Assembly (NCBI GenBank): GCA_903899945.1
Contig: CAIULA010000018.1
Location: 1 to 34,427, forward strand
Reading direction: 5' to 3'
Source of the DNA: an uncultured Alphaproteobacteria bacterium
Lineage (GTDB): Bacteria > Pseudomonadota > Alphaproteobacteria > Paracaedibacterales > CAIULA01
Length of the DNA: 34,427 nt
Shown: in pieces, positions 1-7,179 of the stretch
Layout: every line of letters begins with the position of its first letter
Position numbering within the stretch: the stretch's first letter is position 1
The notes under the pieces: model-generated
Told to the model about the DNA's origin: nothing
Database searches by the model: none
What the model saw: the letters and a program-made list of their open reading frames with translations, nothing else
Program-made: the position numbers and the translations under genes

Positions 1-90
1 AATCTCAGCTGCACACCGAGCTGTCGTACCGGCTACAAAATGCTCTATTAGCTTTCCTTGGATATTTTTACTTAATCGGCTCTTTCTCAT
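1..90 (-). CDS. IS1595-family transposase, N-terminal fragment (cut by window edge)
   Basis: The minus strand encodes 30 residues starting MRKSRLSKNIQGKLIEHFVA and continuing GTTARCAAEI. This is the characteristic N-terminus of IS1595-family transposases, where a short zinc-ribbon or HTH-like region recruits the element ends ahead of the ISXO2-like DDE domain. Only the beginning is in the window, so integrity of the catalytic domain cannot be judged. The reading frame is open across all 90 bases. The gene points away from fumC and probably does not affect it. Confidence 0.7.
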   Translation of the reverse strand, partial: MRKSRLSKNIQGKLIEHFVAGTTARCAAEI

Positions 91-136
91 GCTTCCCTTA
101 TAACATTATTTCTTGTTATCTGGGACAGCCCCTTAA
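1..136 (-). mobile_element. IS1595-family insertion sequence, 5' end only
   Basis: The minus strand from about 136 begins with GGGGCTGTCCCAGATAAC, which looks like a terminal inverted repeat, and leads after about 45 nt into a transposase start codon at 90. The element runs off the left edge, so its other end and the target duplication cannot be seen. The family call rests on the transposase N-terminus rather than on the repeat. The exact outer boundary is uncertain by a few bases. Confidence 0.7.
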
Positions 137-393
137 ATATTAACCAGAATGAATTATATTTAAATCTTGGAAGTTAATATTTTTTTATGAGGTTTAAAAT
201 GAAAAAGCATAACAGGGAACATCACATGAAATAACTCTGGTACGATAAATAATTTCAATATTCTCCTTAAAATGGGTGTGGATTGTTTTTGCAGTTCACA
301 CCTTAAAAATCCCGAAAACCTATTGGTCTTAAGCATGAATGTTTGTATCCTAATTTACGCAGTATGCAAGTGTTTACTTGTTGCCTTAGTTTT

Positions 394-412
394 CCTGCGA
401 CTTGATCGCAGG
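394..412. repeat. Perfect 7-bp hairpin, part of a probable dispersed palindromic repeat
   Basis: CCTGCGA (394-400) and TCGCAGG (406-412) are exact reverse complements around the loop CTTGA. There is no following T-run, so it is not a standard terminator. The general form, a short stem built on a GATCAAGTC-like centre, resembles dispersed palindromes common in proteobacterial intergenic regions. That resemblance is from memory. Confidence 0.5.
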
Positions 413-434
413 ATCCATTTGAATCAAAGAATTG

Positions 435-460
435 ACCCTGTGTCGGGGCCACAGGGAAAC
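435..460 (+). repeat. GC-rich hairpin repeat, copy A
   Basis: CCCTGTG (436-442) pairs with CACAGGG (450-456) around a GGGG-containing loop. The order GACCCT, CGGGGCC, AGGGAAAC is shared with a second hairpin at 11887-11929 read on the minus strand. The stem bases differ between copies, but both stems still pair. This suggests a repeat family in which the fold is kept. Confidence 0.5.
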
Positions 461-528
461 TGGTGCTGAGCGGTCTTTAAATAACTTGCACATTCTATTA
501 ATTTAGAAACATTCACATGAGAGAAAAA

Positions 529-1920
529 ATGAACGCTTTCCGGACTGAAACCGATTCAATGGGCGAAATCCAAGTAAAAAATGACAGATACTGGGGCGCT
601 CAAACTGAACGTTCAAAGCAGAATTTTCAGATTGGTTTTGAGAGAATGCCAATTCCTCTTATTCATGCTTTTGCGATTTTAAAACACGCTGCGGCTTTGA
701 CAAATATTCATCTTGGAAAAATTGAACCAGGGCTTGGTAATGCCATTATCAAAAGCTGCAAAGAAATTTCAAATGGGCAGCTTGATGACCATTTCCCACT
801 TGTTGTTTGGCAAACAGGATCTGGAACCCAAACCAATATGAACCTTAACGAGGTGATTGCTAACCGTGCAAACCAGATCTTGGGTTATACCTTGGGATCC
901 AAAAAACCTGTTCATCCCAATGATCACGTCAATTATGGCCAATCTTCGAATGATTGCTTCCCAACCGCAATGCACATCGCCGCAGTAACGCAAATTCACC
1001 AAAAACTACTTCCTGCCTTAGAGCACTTTTTAAAAAATCTTGAGAAAAAATCGGAAGAATTTAAAGATCTCATTAAGGTGGGGAGAACCCATTTGCAAGA
1101 TGCAACACCCATCACGTTGGGGCAAGAATTTGGTGGGTATGCGTGTCAAATAGGGCTTGGTATTGAAAGGATAAAGGACTGTTTGACCCATTTATACCCA
1201 CTTGCCCAAGGGGGAACGGCAGTTGGTACCGGCCTTAATTGTCCGCCTGGTTTTGCAGACACTTTTGCTAAAGAAGTCGCGAGTTTAACGGGTTTTCCCT
1301 TTAAAAGTGCAGCTAATAAATTCGAAGCCCTATCCAGCCATGATGCCATGGTTGAGCTTTCAGGGGCTTTGAATGTTTTGGCTGTAAGCTGCATGAAAAT
1401 AGCGAACGATATCAGGTGGCTGGGATCGGGACCTAGATGCGGGCTTGGAGAGATTCATTTGCCAGAAAACGAACCGGGTTCATCAATTATGCCAGGTAAA
1501 GTGAACCCAACTCAGTCGGAAGCTATGACGATGGTTTGTTGTCAGGTGATGGGCAATCACGTCACGGTCAGTATTGCCGGCAGCCAAGGACATTTTGAAC
1601 TAAATGTTTTTAAGCCGGTTATCATTTATAATGTGTTGCAATCAATTGATTTGCTAGCGGATGCTTGTAATAGCTTTACTAATAATTGTTTAAAAGACAT
1701 CATCGCTAACAAAGGTCGCCTAAAGCAAAATCTGGAAAATTCATTGATGCTGGTAACGGCCCTTAATCCGGTTATCGGATATGACAAGGCCGCTAAGGTT
1801 GCTAAAAAAGCACTTGATGAAAATATCAGCCTTAAGCAAGCGGCTGCAGAACTTGGATTTATCAAACCGGAAGAGTTTGATAAATGGGTCGATCCTAAAA
1901 AGATGATAGGTTGTATCTAG
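529..1920 (+). CDS. fumC: Class II fumarate hydratase (fumarase C)
   Basis: Fumarase C interconverts fumarate and L-malate in the TCA cycle and acts as a cytoplasmic tetramer without an iron-sulfur cluster. The protein has the family signature [11 protein letters not shown] and the active-site stretch [12 protein letters not shown]. An ATG exists at 517, but the one at 529 has a GAGAG ribosome site five bases upstream. It also gives 463 residues whose active-site numbering (His188, Ser318, Lys324) matches the E. coli enzyme as I recall it, so I prefer 529. The protein is full length and shows no damage. It stands alone and converges on tRNA-Glu nine bases past its stop. No clear terminator separates them. 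Confidence 0.96.
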   Translation: MNAFRTETDSMGEIQVKNDRYWGAQTERSKQNFQIGFERMPIPLIHAFAILKHAAALTNIHLGKIEPGLGNAIIKSCKEISNGQLDDHFPLVVWQTGSGTQTNMNLNEVIANRANQILGYTLGSKKPVHPNDHVNYGQSSNDCFPTAMHIAAVTQIHQKLLPALEHFLKNLEKKSEEFKDLIKVGRTHLQDATPITLGQEFGGYACQIGLGIERIKDCLTHLYPLAQGGTAVGTGLNCPPGFADTFAKEVASLTGFPFKSAANKFEALSSHDAMVELSGALNVLAVSCMKIANDIRWLGSGPRCGLGEIHLPENEPGSSIMPGKVNPTQSEAMTMVCCQVMGNHVTVSIAGSQGHFELNVFKPVIIYNVLQSIDLLADACNSFTNNCLKDIIANKGRLKQNLENSLMLVTALNPVIGYDKAAKVAKKALDENISLKQAAAELGFIKPEEFDKWVDPKKMIGCI

Positions 1921-1929
1921 ATAAAAACT

Positions 1930-2005
1930 TGGCGTCCCCTACGGGATTCGAACCCGTGTTGCCGCCGTGAGAGGGCGATGTCCTAGGCCTCTAGACGAAG
2001 GGGAC
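1930..2005 (-). tRNA. tRNA-Glu, anticodon CTC
   Basis: The minus strand folds into a 76-nt cloverleaf. The acceptor arm starts GTCCCCT and pairs with AGGGGAC, followed by G and an encoded CCA. The anticodon stem is TCGCC/GGCGG with loop CTCTCAC, giving anticodon CTC, which reads GAG. The T-arm loop is GTTCGAATC. The sequence closely follows known bacterial tRNA-Glu, in which TTC is the usual anticodon. Confidence 0.95.
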
Positions 2006-2014
2006 AGATAGCCC

Positions 2015-2043
2015 AAGGTAAACAATTTCTCATAAAGATGCAA
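2015..2043 (-). promoter_or_regulatory. Candidate promoter of tRNA-Glu
   Basis: On the minus strand TTGCAT (2043-2038) and TACCTT (2020-2015) are separated by 17 bases. The expected start of transcription, near 2008, is only a few bases before the mature tRNA 5' end. It lies in the 75-base gap after the ZIP-like gene. Confidence 0.4.
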
Positions 2044-2080
2044 GAATTCTTTCATCTTGAGACAATAGTGGCTTTTTATC

Positions 2081-2923
2081 TTATCCAATCGCTTCCAAAA
2101 GCAATATAATGAACGAGACAGCTGCTTCTAGGCTTAGGCTTGCAATAAATGTTGGAAAATGAGAATGTCCTTCAAAAAGTGAAAATTCAGTTTTAACGGT
2201 ACCCAAGATAAGGGCTCCAGCTAAAAACGCATTCATCAATGTTGCAGGCACACTATAGGTATGAGGAAGTAAAAAGACCCCAACCAGCCACCCAATAACG
2301 ATACCCACCATAATGATGTATCTTCCAAGTTCATCGAAGAGTTTTGGAAAATGATGACGCATCGAATGATCTTGTAGAACGAAATGAAGGCCCATAATAA
2401 AGGTAAAAACAATCATCGCTGATAAGCTTTCATTTGCTACGGCGGGCATCATAAGCGCGATTATAAAATTAAGATATGTTAAGGTACCAACGTGAGCTAT
2501 ATAGACAATTTGGTTTGATTCCAGGCCATTTTTTGTTTTGTCATGAGCCAGTTTTTCTAAAATATAAAGGGTAAGAAAACCCAGCAAAACAAACATAAAA
2601 ATTAAAAAAGTAAAGTTTTTTTCATTTCCTAAAAAATTTGAATATGTTTCTTCTCTCAGTTGATCCAAATTAAGCATTAGACTTGGCAAAAGGTGAAGCA
2701 AAATATACCCGAGAGCGACACCGCCTGTGATTGAATTTAAAATTGAGTCATCAAAAATATTTAATTTTCGAAGGCGAGGAACCGCCCAGTGAATCGATAA
2801 AAGAAAGATAATACACAACGCCGTTAGAGAAAGTGATAAAAAATCAAGATCTGGATGGACCACTCCTTCCAATGCAAAAGAATGTTCAAGTGATAGGGGA
2901 TGATCAGGCACAAGCAATTCCAA
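2081..2923 (-). CDS. Multi-pass membrane protein, distantly ZIP-like
   Basis: The 280-residue product has about eight hydrophobic segments. A block near residues 63-85 (ITGGVALGYILLHLLPSL) resembles the glycine/histidine segment early in ZIP metal-ion transporters. A later stretch is histidine-rich (GLHFVLQDHSMRHHFPKL, near 180-197). The classical ZIP metal-site motifs HNxPEG and HExPH are not seen, so metal transport is only a possibility. The frame opens with TTG just after an in-frame TAA, has no good ribosome site, and contains no early ATG. The true start may be a few codons further in, for example at a GTG. It is followed by tRNA-Glu on the same strand. I do not recognise a specific family. 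Confidence 0.55.
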   Translation of the reverse strand: MELLVPDHPLSLEHSFALEGVVHPDLDFLSLSLTALCIIFLLSIHWAVPRLRKLNIFDDSILNSITGGVALGYILLHLLPSLMLNLDQLREETYSNFLGNEKNFTFLIFMFVLLGFLTLYILEKLAHDKTKNGLESNQIVYIAHVGTLTYLNFIIALMMPAVANESLSAMIVFTFIMGLHFVLQDHSMRHHFPKLFDELGRYIIMVGIVIGWLVGVFLLPHTYSVPATLMNAFLAGALILGTVKTEFSLFEGHSHFPTFIASLSLEAAVSFIILLLEAIG

Positions 2924-3112
2924 TTTTTATGGTTTTCTTTTATCTTAAGTTTATAGCCACAAGCTTAATAAAAGGTAAAAAGAGGTTTTATTTTAAAATC
3001 AGATCTATTTTTTAGTAGATAAGGCTTTAGTCTATAGGAAATCTTATGTTTTCAAAAACCTTGTCAACGGTTGTCGTTAATTAAAATTCGCTTGCTTTTT
3101 TCGTAAAATACC

Positions 3113-3132
3113 TTGTTTTCAATTGAAAACAA
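3113..3132. promoter_or_regulatory. 20-bp perfect palindrome, candidate operator
   Basis: TTGTTTTCAATTGAAAACAA is its own reverse complement over all 20 bases. It sits 50 bases before the preferred start of the propeller gene. A possible -10 box, TAAAAT, lies at 3104-3109, which would place the palindrome over the transcription start. This is the usual form of a site for a dimeric repressor. No regulator is identified. Confidence 0.45.
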
Positions 3133-3182
3133 TGATACTCAGCTTAACTTACAAGGCCAGTTTTCACAAACGAAGAGGCGCA

Positions 3183-5171
3183 ATGATAAAGTGTATTGTT
3201 GTTTTGCTGATAAATAGCTGGTTCATGGCGAATGCTGAACCAATCCTATATATGACAAGCGCTGATTGTGATGCCATTGTTAAAGTAGATGCAGGGAAGG
3301 GTGCTATTGTAGAAAGCCTTATTTCTGTAGGATCTAGGCCTCGTGCTATTGCGATTGGCCCAGACGGTAAGTATGCTTACGTTGTAAATAGCTATGATAA
3401 CACTCTATCCGTTGTAAATTTGAAATATGGCAAAGAGGTTGGTAGCCCTGTTAAGGTTGGAAAAATTCCATGGGCAGTTGCTATAACGCCAGATGGAAAG
3501 TATGTTTTGGTCAGTAATCTAGGTGATCATTCTGTCTCTATTGTTGATGCGTCAATGCGTGCCTTGATATGTCGCGATATACCTGTTGGATCTCATCCTT
3601 GGTCAATTATGACGACGCCAGACAACAAATTTGCGTACGTTACAAACTATAGTGATTCTTCGGTGTCGATTATTGATATTAGGAAAAAGGCAGTTGTAGG
3701 AACCCCTATTATTGTGGGTAATTTACCTCGTTCTATTGATGTAGCTTCTAATGGACATTTTGCTTGCGTTGCTAATTTTGGCTCCGGAACAATCTCAATT
3801 ATTGATCTTCAAAATCATCTTCACAAAGTCGAGAAAGTAGCAGTTTGTAATCATCCTATGTCAGTTGCAATAAGTCCAGATTGCAAAACATGTTATGTCA
3901 CTAATCGAGATAATTCTAATATTGCTGTTGTCAATATTGAATCTCGTTCGATCACTCATAGCATTATTGGAAATGGCACTAATAACCAAGAAATAATTAT
4001 AAATCCTGATGGACATCAAGCTTATGTTACAAAAACAAGTGATAATCTTCTTTCTATTATCGATTTAGACAAGCAAGCCTTTTTAAAAGACTCTATAATA
4101 ATTCCTTCGGGACCAAAGGGAATTGCTCTGTTACCTAACCAAAAAAACAAAGGAATAATAGGATGGTTATCCTATTACTTTCATCAAATAGTAACGTATT
4201 TGAGCAGTATGAGTGATCAAAAAATACATGAAAATGAGAATTCTGAATCTAATAAAGAGATGAAAAATGAACAAGTTAGCGCAATAGCTCTGTTGTTTTC
4301 TGGTGACGGTAAGTATGCATACATTGTTGACGGTGTTAATAGCAGTTTTAATGTGATCGATCTAAATTCACAAAAAACGATTGAAAAAATTAAAGTTCCT
4401 GGATCTTTAAAGGGTGTAGCGCTTACCTCTGATGGGAAACGTGCTTACGTAACCAGAAAAAATCTTGATTCAGTGACGTATATAGATTTACAAACTTACC
4501 AAGTTTCAAACACTTTTTTCAGTGTAGGTCTTAGGCCTCGTTCTATTGCTTTAGATTCTACGGAAGAGCACGCATATACTGTAAATTCTTATGAAGGAAC
4601 AGTTTCTGTTTTAGATTTAGTAAAAAATAAAGTAGAAGACGCCGGTATTGCAGTTGGGCGCATTCCTTTAGATATTATTATTGCAAACAATTGCGCTTAT
4701 GTTTCCAGTTTCACAGATGGTACAGTATCAGTCATTGATCTCTCTAAAAGGCTTGTCTCTAAAATTTTGAAAGTTGGATCTCAACCCGGTTCTATGGCCC
4801 TGTCTCCTGATAAAAGAAGGATTTACGTTGTGAATAGAGGGGATTTAAGTGTATCCACGATAGATACACAAACTGGGGCGGTGGTTGGAGAGCCAATACT
4901 TGTTGGGCTTTCACCAAGACGTTTAGCCGTTTCTCCGGATAACCGTTATCTGTACATCGTAAACTACAATGATAATAATGTGACAGTCGTAGATGTAGCT
5001 GAAAATAAGGTGTTTGAGAAAAGAATAAGCGTATGCAGTCATCCCTTTGCAATTGCTATGGCTCAAGATAAAAAACATGCTTATATTGCAAGCCGCTATG
5101 ATGGAAGCATATCGAAGATAGATCTAGCCACTCACGAAGTCGTTTCTCTTAATTTTCTACTGATAAATTAA
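3183..5171 (+). CDS. Exported YVTN-repeat beta-propeller protein, two seven-blade propellers
   Basis: The ATG at 3183 follows an AGAGG ribosome site by four bases and starts a Sec signal peptide (MIKCIVVLLINSWFMANA). The open frame reaches back to 3123, but that extension would bury the signal. The mature protein is built of repeats of about 43 residues with the pattern YAYVxN, SVSVIDL, VGxxPxxIAxSPDGK. I count 14 units: seven before and seven after a charged linker rich in Glu, Asn and Lys that is about 50 residues long. This fits two seven-blade propellers. Such proteins are periplasmic or surface-exposed and usually bind other proteins or glycans, and some have lactonase-like folds. No catalytic motif is evident. 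The gene stands alone, and its 3' end overlaps the convergent SemiSWEET gene by 15 bases. Confidence 0.85.
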   Translation: MIKCIVVLLINSWFMANAEPILYMTSADCDAIVKVDAGKGAIVESLISVGSRPRAIAIGPDGKYAYVVNSYDNTLSVVNLKYGKEVGSPVKVGKIPWAVAITPDGKYVLVSNLGDHSVSIVDASMRALICRDIPVGSHPWSIMTTPDNKFAYVTNYSDSSVSIIDIRKKAVVGTPIIVGNLPRSIDVASNGHFACVANFGSGTISIIDLQNHLHKVEKVAVCNHPMSVAISPDCKTCYVTNRDNSNIAVVNIESRSITHSIIGNGTNNQEIIINPDGHQAYVTKTSDNLLSIIDLDKQAFLKDSIIIPSGPKGIALLPNQKNKGIIGWLSYYFHQIVTYLSSMSDQKIHENENSESNKEMKNEQVSAIALLFSGDGKYAYIVDGVNSSFNVIDLNSQKTIEKIKVPGSLKGVALTSDGKRAYVTRKNLDSVTYIDLQTYQVSNTFFSVGLRPRSIALDSTEEHAYTVNSYEGTVSVLDLVKNKVEDAGIAVGRIPLDIIIANNCAYVSSFTDGTVSVIDLSKRLVSKILKVGSQPGSMALSPDKRRIYVVNRGDLSVSTIDTQTGAVVGEPILVGLSPRRLAVSPDNRYLYIVNYNDNNVTVVDVAENKVFEKRISVCSHPFAIAMAQDKKHAYIASRYDGSISKIDLATHEVVSLNFLLIN

Positions 5172-5414
5172 AATTGCGGCGACGGTTAGTATAGCTCCAA
5201 CTGCACCAACTATATTTGATGTAATAAGGACCTTATCTTTTATTAGTAAGCCATAAACAAGCCAACTAAAAACAGCTATTAAGCTACAGATGAATCCAAA
5301 CAAAGATACGTTTTGGGCACTTTGATTTTTAGAGATGGTTACAAATTCTGAATAGAACAAGAGCTGACCCAGTATCCCGACCGCAGTCATGTATTTTCTA
5401 TACCATTTCATCAT
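5157..5414 (-). CDS. SemiSWEET sugar transporter (MtN3/PQ-loop family)
   Basis: SemiSWEETs are three-helix proteins that dimerise to carry sugars passively across the inner membrane. The open frame reaches back to 5483 (108 aa), but the ATG at 5414 has AAAGGGG nine bases upstream and gives 85 residues, the usual length of the family. Three membrane segments are visible. Family features include VGILGQLLFYSEF in helix 1, the QSAQNVSLFGF turn, WLVYGLLIKDK in helix 2 and SNIVGAVGAI in helix 3. The substrate cannot be read from sequence. The gene converges on and overlaps the propeller gene by 15 bases. A low-cost sugar channel would suit a host-associated cell, but that is inference. Confidence 0.88.
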   Translation of the reverse strand: MMKWYRKYMTAVGILGQLLFYSEFVTISKNQSAQNVSLFGFICSLIAVFSWLVYGLLIKDKVLITSNIVGAVGAILTVAAILIYQ

Positions 5415-5500
5415 TTTTGGATTCCCCTTTTTATAAGCTAGAGTTGCAAAAACTAAAATATAATTAAGATGCAAGCTATGCATTAAAACCGAGAGTAATC

Positions 5501-5530
5501 TTGACGAAGAGACTTAAGGAATGTTAGACT
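5501..5530 (+). promoter_or_regulatory. Candidate promoter of the DUF2383 gene
   Basis: TTGACG (5501-5506) is followed after 17-18 bases by TTAGAC or TAGACT (5524-5530). It lies about 110 bases before the GTG start, so a leader is expected. Confidence 0.4.
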
Positions 5531-5537
5531 ATCAAAG

Positions 5538-5566
5538 ATCAGGATGTGTTAGATTCCTGATGTTTT
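5538..5566 (+). promoter_or_regulatory. Leader hairpin followed by a short T-run
   Basis: ATCAGGA (5538-5544) pairs exactly with TCCTGAT (5555-5561), and GTTTTCC follows. It falls between the candidate promoter and the DUF2383 start, so it could be an attenuator. The T-run is short. Confidence 0.3.
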
Positions 5567-5640
5567 CCGAGTAGTTTAGCCCTAAAGCCTCTTAATGCAA
5601 TGCGCACAGTTTCAATGTGTCATTTTAAAGGAGAATCGCA

Positions 5641-6156
5641 GTGGATGCTAATACTCTTATTATAAAGCTCAATAATCTTGCCCATGTTGATATTGCTGCT
5701 TATCATGCATATCGTAAGTCTACAGAAGTTATCAGAGACGATATTATAAGAAAAACATTCCGTTCTTTTCAGAAAGACTATGAAAAGCATGTTGAAAGCT
5801 TAGCCAACGCGGTTAAAGAACTAAATGGTCAACCTATTACATTTAATCGCGATCTTAAAAGTTTCTTAGTCGAGGCCTTTAATCGTGATTTCAAGAATTT
5901 CTTAACATCAGGTTATATTCCTATCCGCAATATAACAAGTGATATCAATGATGCTTTAAAAGCAATGGAAAAGAACGAGAACATTGCTAATGAAAGTTAC
6001 GAAAAGGCGCTTGAGGAAGATCTGCCTCAAGAAATCAAAAGAACAATTAAAGCGCATATCAAAAAACAAAAGAAACATCTTGTATGTATACACAAAACAA
6101 TCAAAGAGATTGACGAGTTTTCGAGCTTTACAAAAAGAAGACTGCCCCGAGGGTGA
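5641..6156 (+). CDS. DUF2383 ferritin-like four-helix protein (PA2169 type)
   Basis: The 171-residue product is almost wholly helical and charged, with no signal or membrane segment. The stretch HVDIAAYHAYRKSTEV and the later QKDYEKHVESLANAV fit DUF2383/PA2169-type four-helix bundles in the ferritin-like superfamily. The role of this family is not well defined, and stress or storage functions are suggested. The start is GTG with AAAGGAG about eight bases upstream, a strong site. The last codons and the stop (6154-6156) lie inside a long hairpin that serves as terminator for the opposing cold-shock gene. This constrains the C-terminal residues (RRLPRG). The family call is moderately sure; the function is unknown. 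Confidence 0.72.
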   Translation: MDANTLIIKLNNLAHVDIAAYHAYRKSTEVIRDDIIRKTFRSFQKDYEKHVESLANAVKELNGQPITFNRDLKSFLVEAFNRDFKNFLTSGYIPIRNITSDINDALKAMEKNENIANESYEKALEEDLPQEIKRTIKAHIKKQKKHLVCIHKTIKEIDEFSSFTKRRLPRG

Positions 6157-6171
6157 ACCTCGAGGCAGTCT
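6131..6171 (-). terminator. Rho-independent terminator of the cold-shock gene, inside the DUF2383 coding end
   Basis: Positions 6139-6146 pair with 6164-6171 (8 bp: AGACTGCC/GGCAGTCT). After one mismatch, 48-52 pairs with 58-62 around loop GTGAA. Read on the minus strand the stem is followed at once by TCTTTTTG (6138-6131), the required T-run. On the plus strand no T-run follows. Confidence 0.8.
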
Positions 6172-6181
6172 AAAGTTAAGA

Positions 6182-6388
6182 TCAAGAATGTAAGCTCAGA
6201 TTAGTAGCAGCTGAACGCCCGTGATTATCAAAAGTGTCAAATTGTATTTTTTGTCCTTCTTGCAAAGTATCCCATCCTGCTTTTCGAACAGTCGTGATGT
6301 GAACAAATGCATCTTCGCCACCATTGTCGGGTTGAATAAAGCCGTAACCTTTTGTTTGATTAAACCATTTTACAGTTCCAGTAGACAT
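6182..6388 (-). CDS. Cold-shock domain protein (CspA family)
   Basis: This 68-residue protein is one OB-fold cold-shock domain that binds single-stranded RNA or DNA and melts RNA structure. The RNA-binding motif RNP1 is KGYGFI, and RNP2 is present as AFVHIT. The ATG at 6388 has GGAGGAG about seven bases upstream. The open frame extends to 6421, but that adds residues not found in the family. A leader of more than 100 bases with a hairpin precedes the gene, as is common for cold-inducible csp genes. A strong terminator follows at 6171-6131. Which csp paralogue it is cannot be told. Confidence 0.92.
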   Translation of the reverse strand: MSTGTVKWFNQTKGYGFIQPDNGGEDAFVHITTVRKAGWDTLQEGQKIQFDTFDNHGRSAATNLSLHS

Positions 6389-6436
6389 GGAATTTTCTCC
6401 TCCAATTAACTTAACTTGCACCCCTTCTATACGCCT

Positions 6437-6468
6437 CTAAAATTTAAAAAACAACCCCCAATTTTTAG
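6437..6468 (-). promoter_or_regulatory. Hairpin in the cold-shock gene leader
   Basis: CTAAAATTT (6437-6445) and AATTTTTAG (6460-6468) pair at eight of nine positions, around a loop with CCCCC on the plus strand. The hairpin lies 49-80 bases upstream of the csp start. Temperature-sensitive leaders are known in csp mRNAs, but this one is only a candidate. Confidence 0.3.
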
Positions 6469-6553
6469 GAAAAAAGTGTTGTTAGTCTCATATACATAAA
6501 CGAGTTTTTTTAAGATAAGATTTTCTAGTTGACAAGAGCTTCGCACCCAAAAC

Positions 6554-6583
6554 TTGAATATGCTAGAGTACATGAAGTACTAT
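6554..6583 (+). promoter_or_regulatory. Candidate promoter of the atp operon
   Basis: TTGAAT (6554-6559) and TACTAT (6578-6583) are 18 bases apart, ending 30 bases before atpH. A better -35 box, TTGACA (6529-6534), lies further up but has no good -10 at the right distance. Which one is used is unclear. Confidence 0.35.
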
Positions 6584-6613
6584 AAAAATTATTTTTAATA
6601 AGGGAAAAATTGT

Positions 6614-7174
6614 ATGAGCCCGGAGCTTTTATTGACTTCTCTGACGTCTTTGCCGGGACGATATGCGAAAGCTTTATTTGAAACATCAAAAAATCAAAGT
6701 GACCGGACGGAAACTCTCAAAAATTTTGAGGTTCTTTCTTGTTTTTTGAAGGAAAATCAAGAGCTTGAACGTACACTCCTAAGCAGCGTTCTTAATAGAA
6801 AACGATTGGATGAAGTTTGGATAGAAGTCGGCAAAAAAATGAAATTTTTGCCTTTTTTCTTAAGCTTTATAAGGCTTTTAATAAAAGAGCGCCGATTGCC
6901 TTTATTTTATAGCATTTATGAAAAATATCAGATGCTCACCTGTTTTTATAATAATGAGCGAAAGCTGACTATTTTTAGCGCATCTCCTTTGATAGATAAG
7001 GAAAAAAGTGATTTGCAAAAAAGTTTATTGCAGCATTTTTCTGAAAAGATTGAAATGACATTTGTCATTGATGAATCAATATTGTCTGGTATTGTGGTAA
7101 AGGCAGATACATTCATTCTAGATGCTAGTTATAGGAACCAGTTAAAGCATTTGACTAAGACGTTAAAAGGATAA
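6614..7174 (+). CDS. atpH: ATP synthase F1 subunit delta
   Basis: The delta subunit joins the top of F1 to the peripheral stalk of the F0 part. The 186-residue product shows the N-terminal helical-bundle pattern ([15 protein letters not shown] at residues 13-27) and the C-terminal segment [20 protein letters not shown] typical of AtpH. An AAGGG site precedes the ATG by about nine bases. It is the first gene of atpHAGDC and ends five bases before atpA. The sequence is more diverged than the other F1 subunits, as is normal for delta. The F0 genes are not in the window, in line with the split atp operons of alphaproteobacteria. Confidence 0.92.
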   Translation: MSPELLLTSLTSLPGRYAKALFETSKNQSDRTETLKNFEVLSCFLKENQELERTLLSSVLNRKRLDEVWIEVGKKMKFLPFFLSFIRLLIKERRLPLFYSIYEKYQMLTCFYNNERKLTIFSASPLIDKEKSDLQKSLLQHFSEKIEMTFVIDESILSGIVVKADTFILDASYRNQLKHLTKTLKG

Positions 7175-7179
7175 GAGTT

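Larger units (their letters stand above)
137..528. other. Gene-poor stretch between the IS end and fumC
   Basis: About 390 bases without a convincing gene. A 65-codon open frame at 272-469 has no clear ribosome site and runs straight through two hairpins, so I do not call it. The left part is AT-rich. The right part holds two GC-rich hairpins (394-412 and 436-456) that look like dispersed repeat material. The fumC promoter should lie here, but no clear -35/-10 pair stands out. Confidence 0.6.

Noticed and set aside
272-469. 65-codon open frame upstream of fumC
   Set aside because: No clear ribosome site, no family resemblance, and it runs through two hairpin repeats.
3183-5171. Regular repeats read as a tandem DNA repeat or CRISPR-like array
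   Set aside because: The repetition is at protein level with diverged DNA, as in a beta-propeller. No identical short repeats with spacers occur anywhere in the window.
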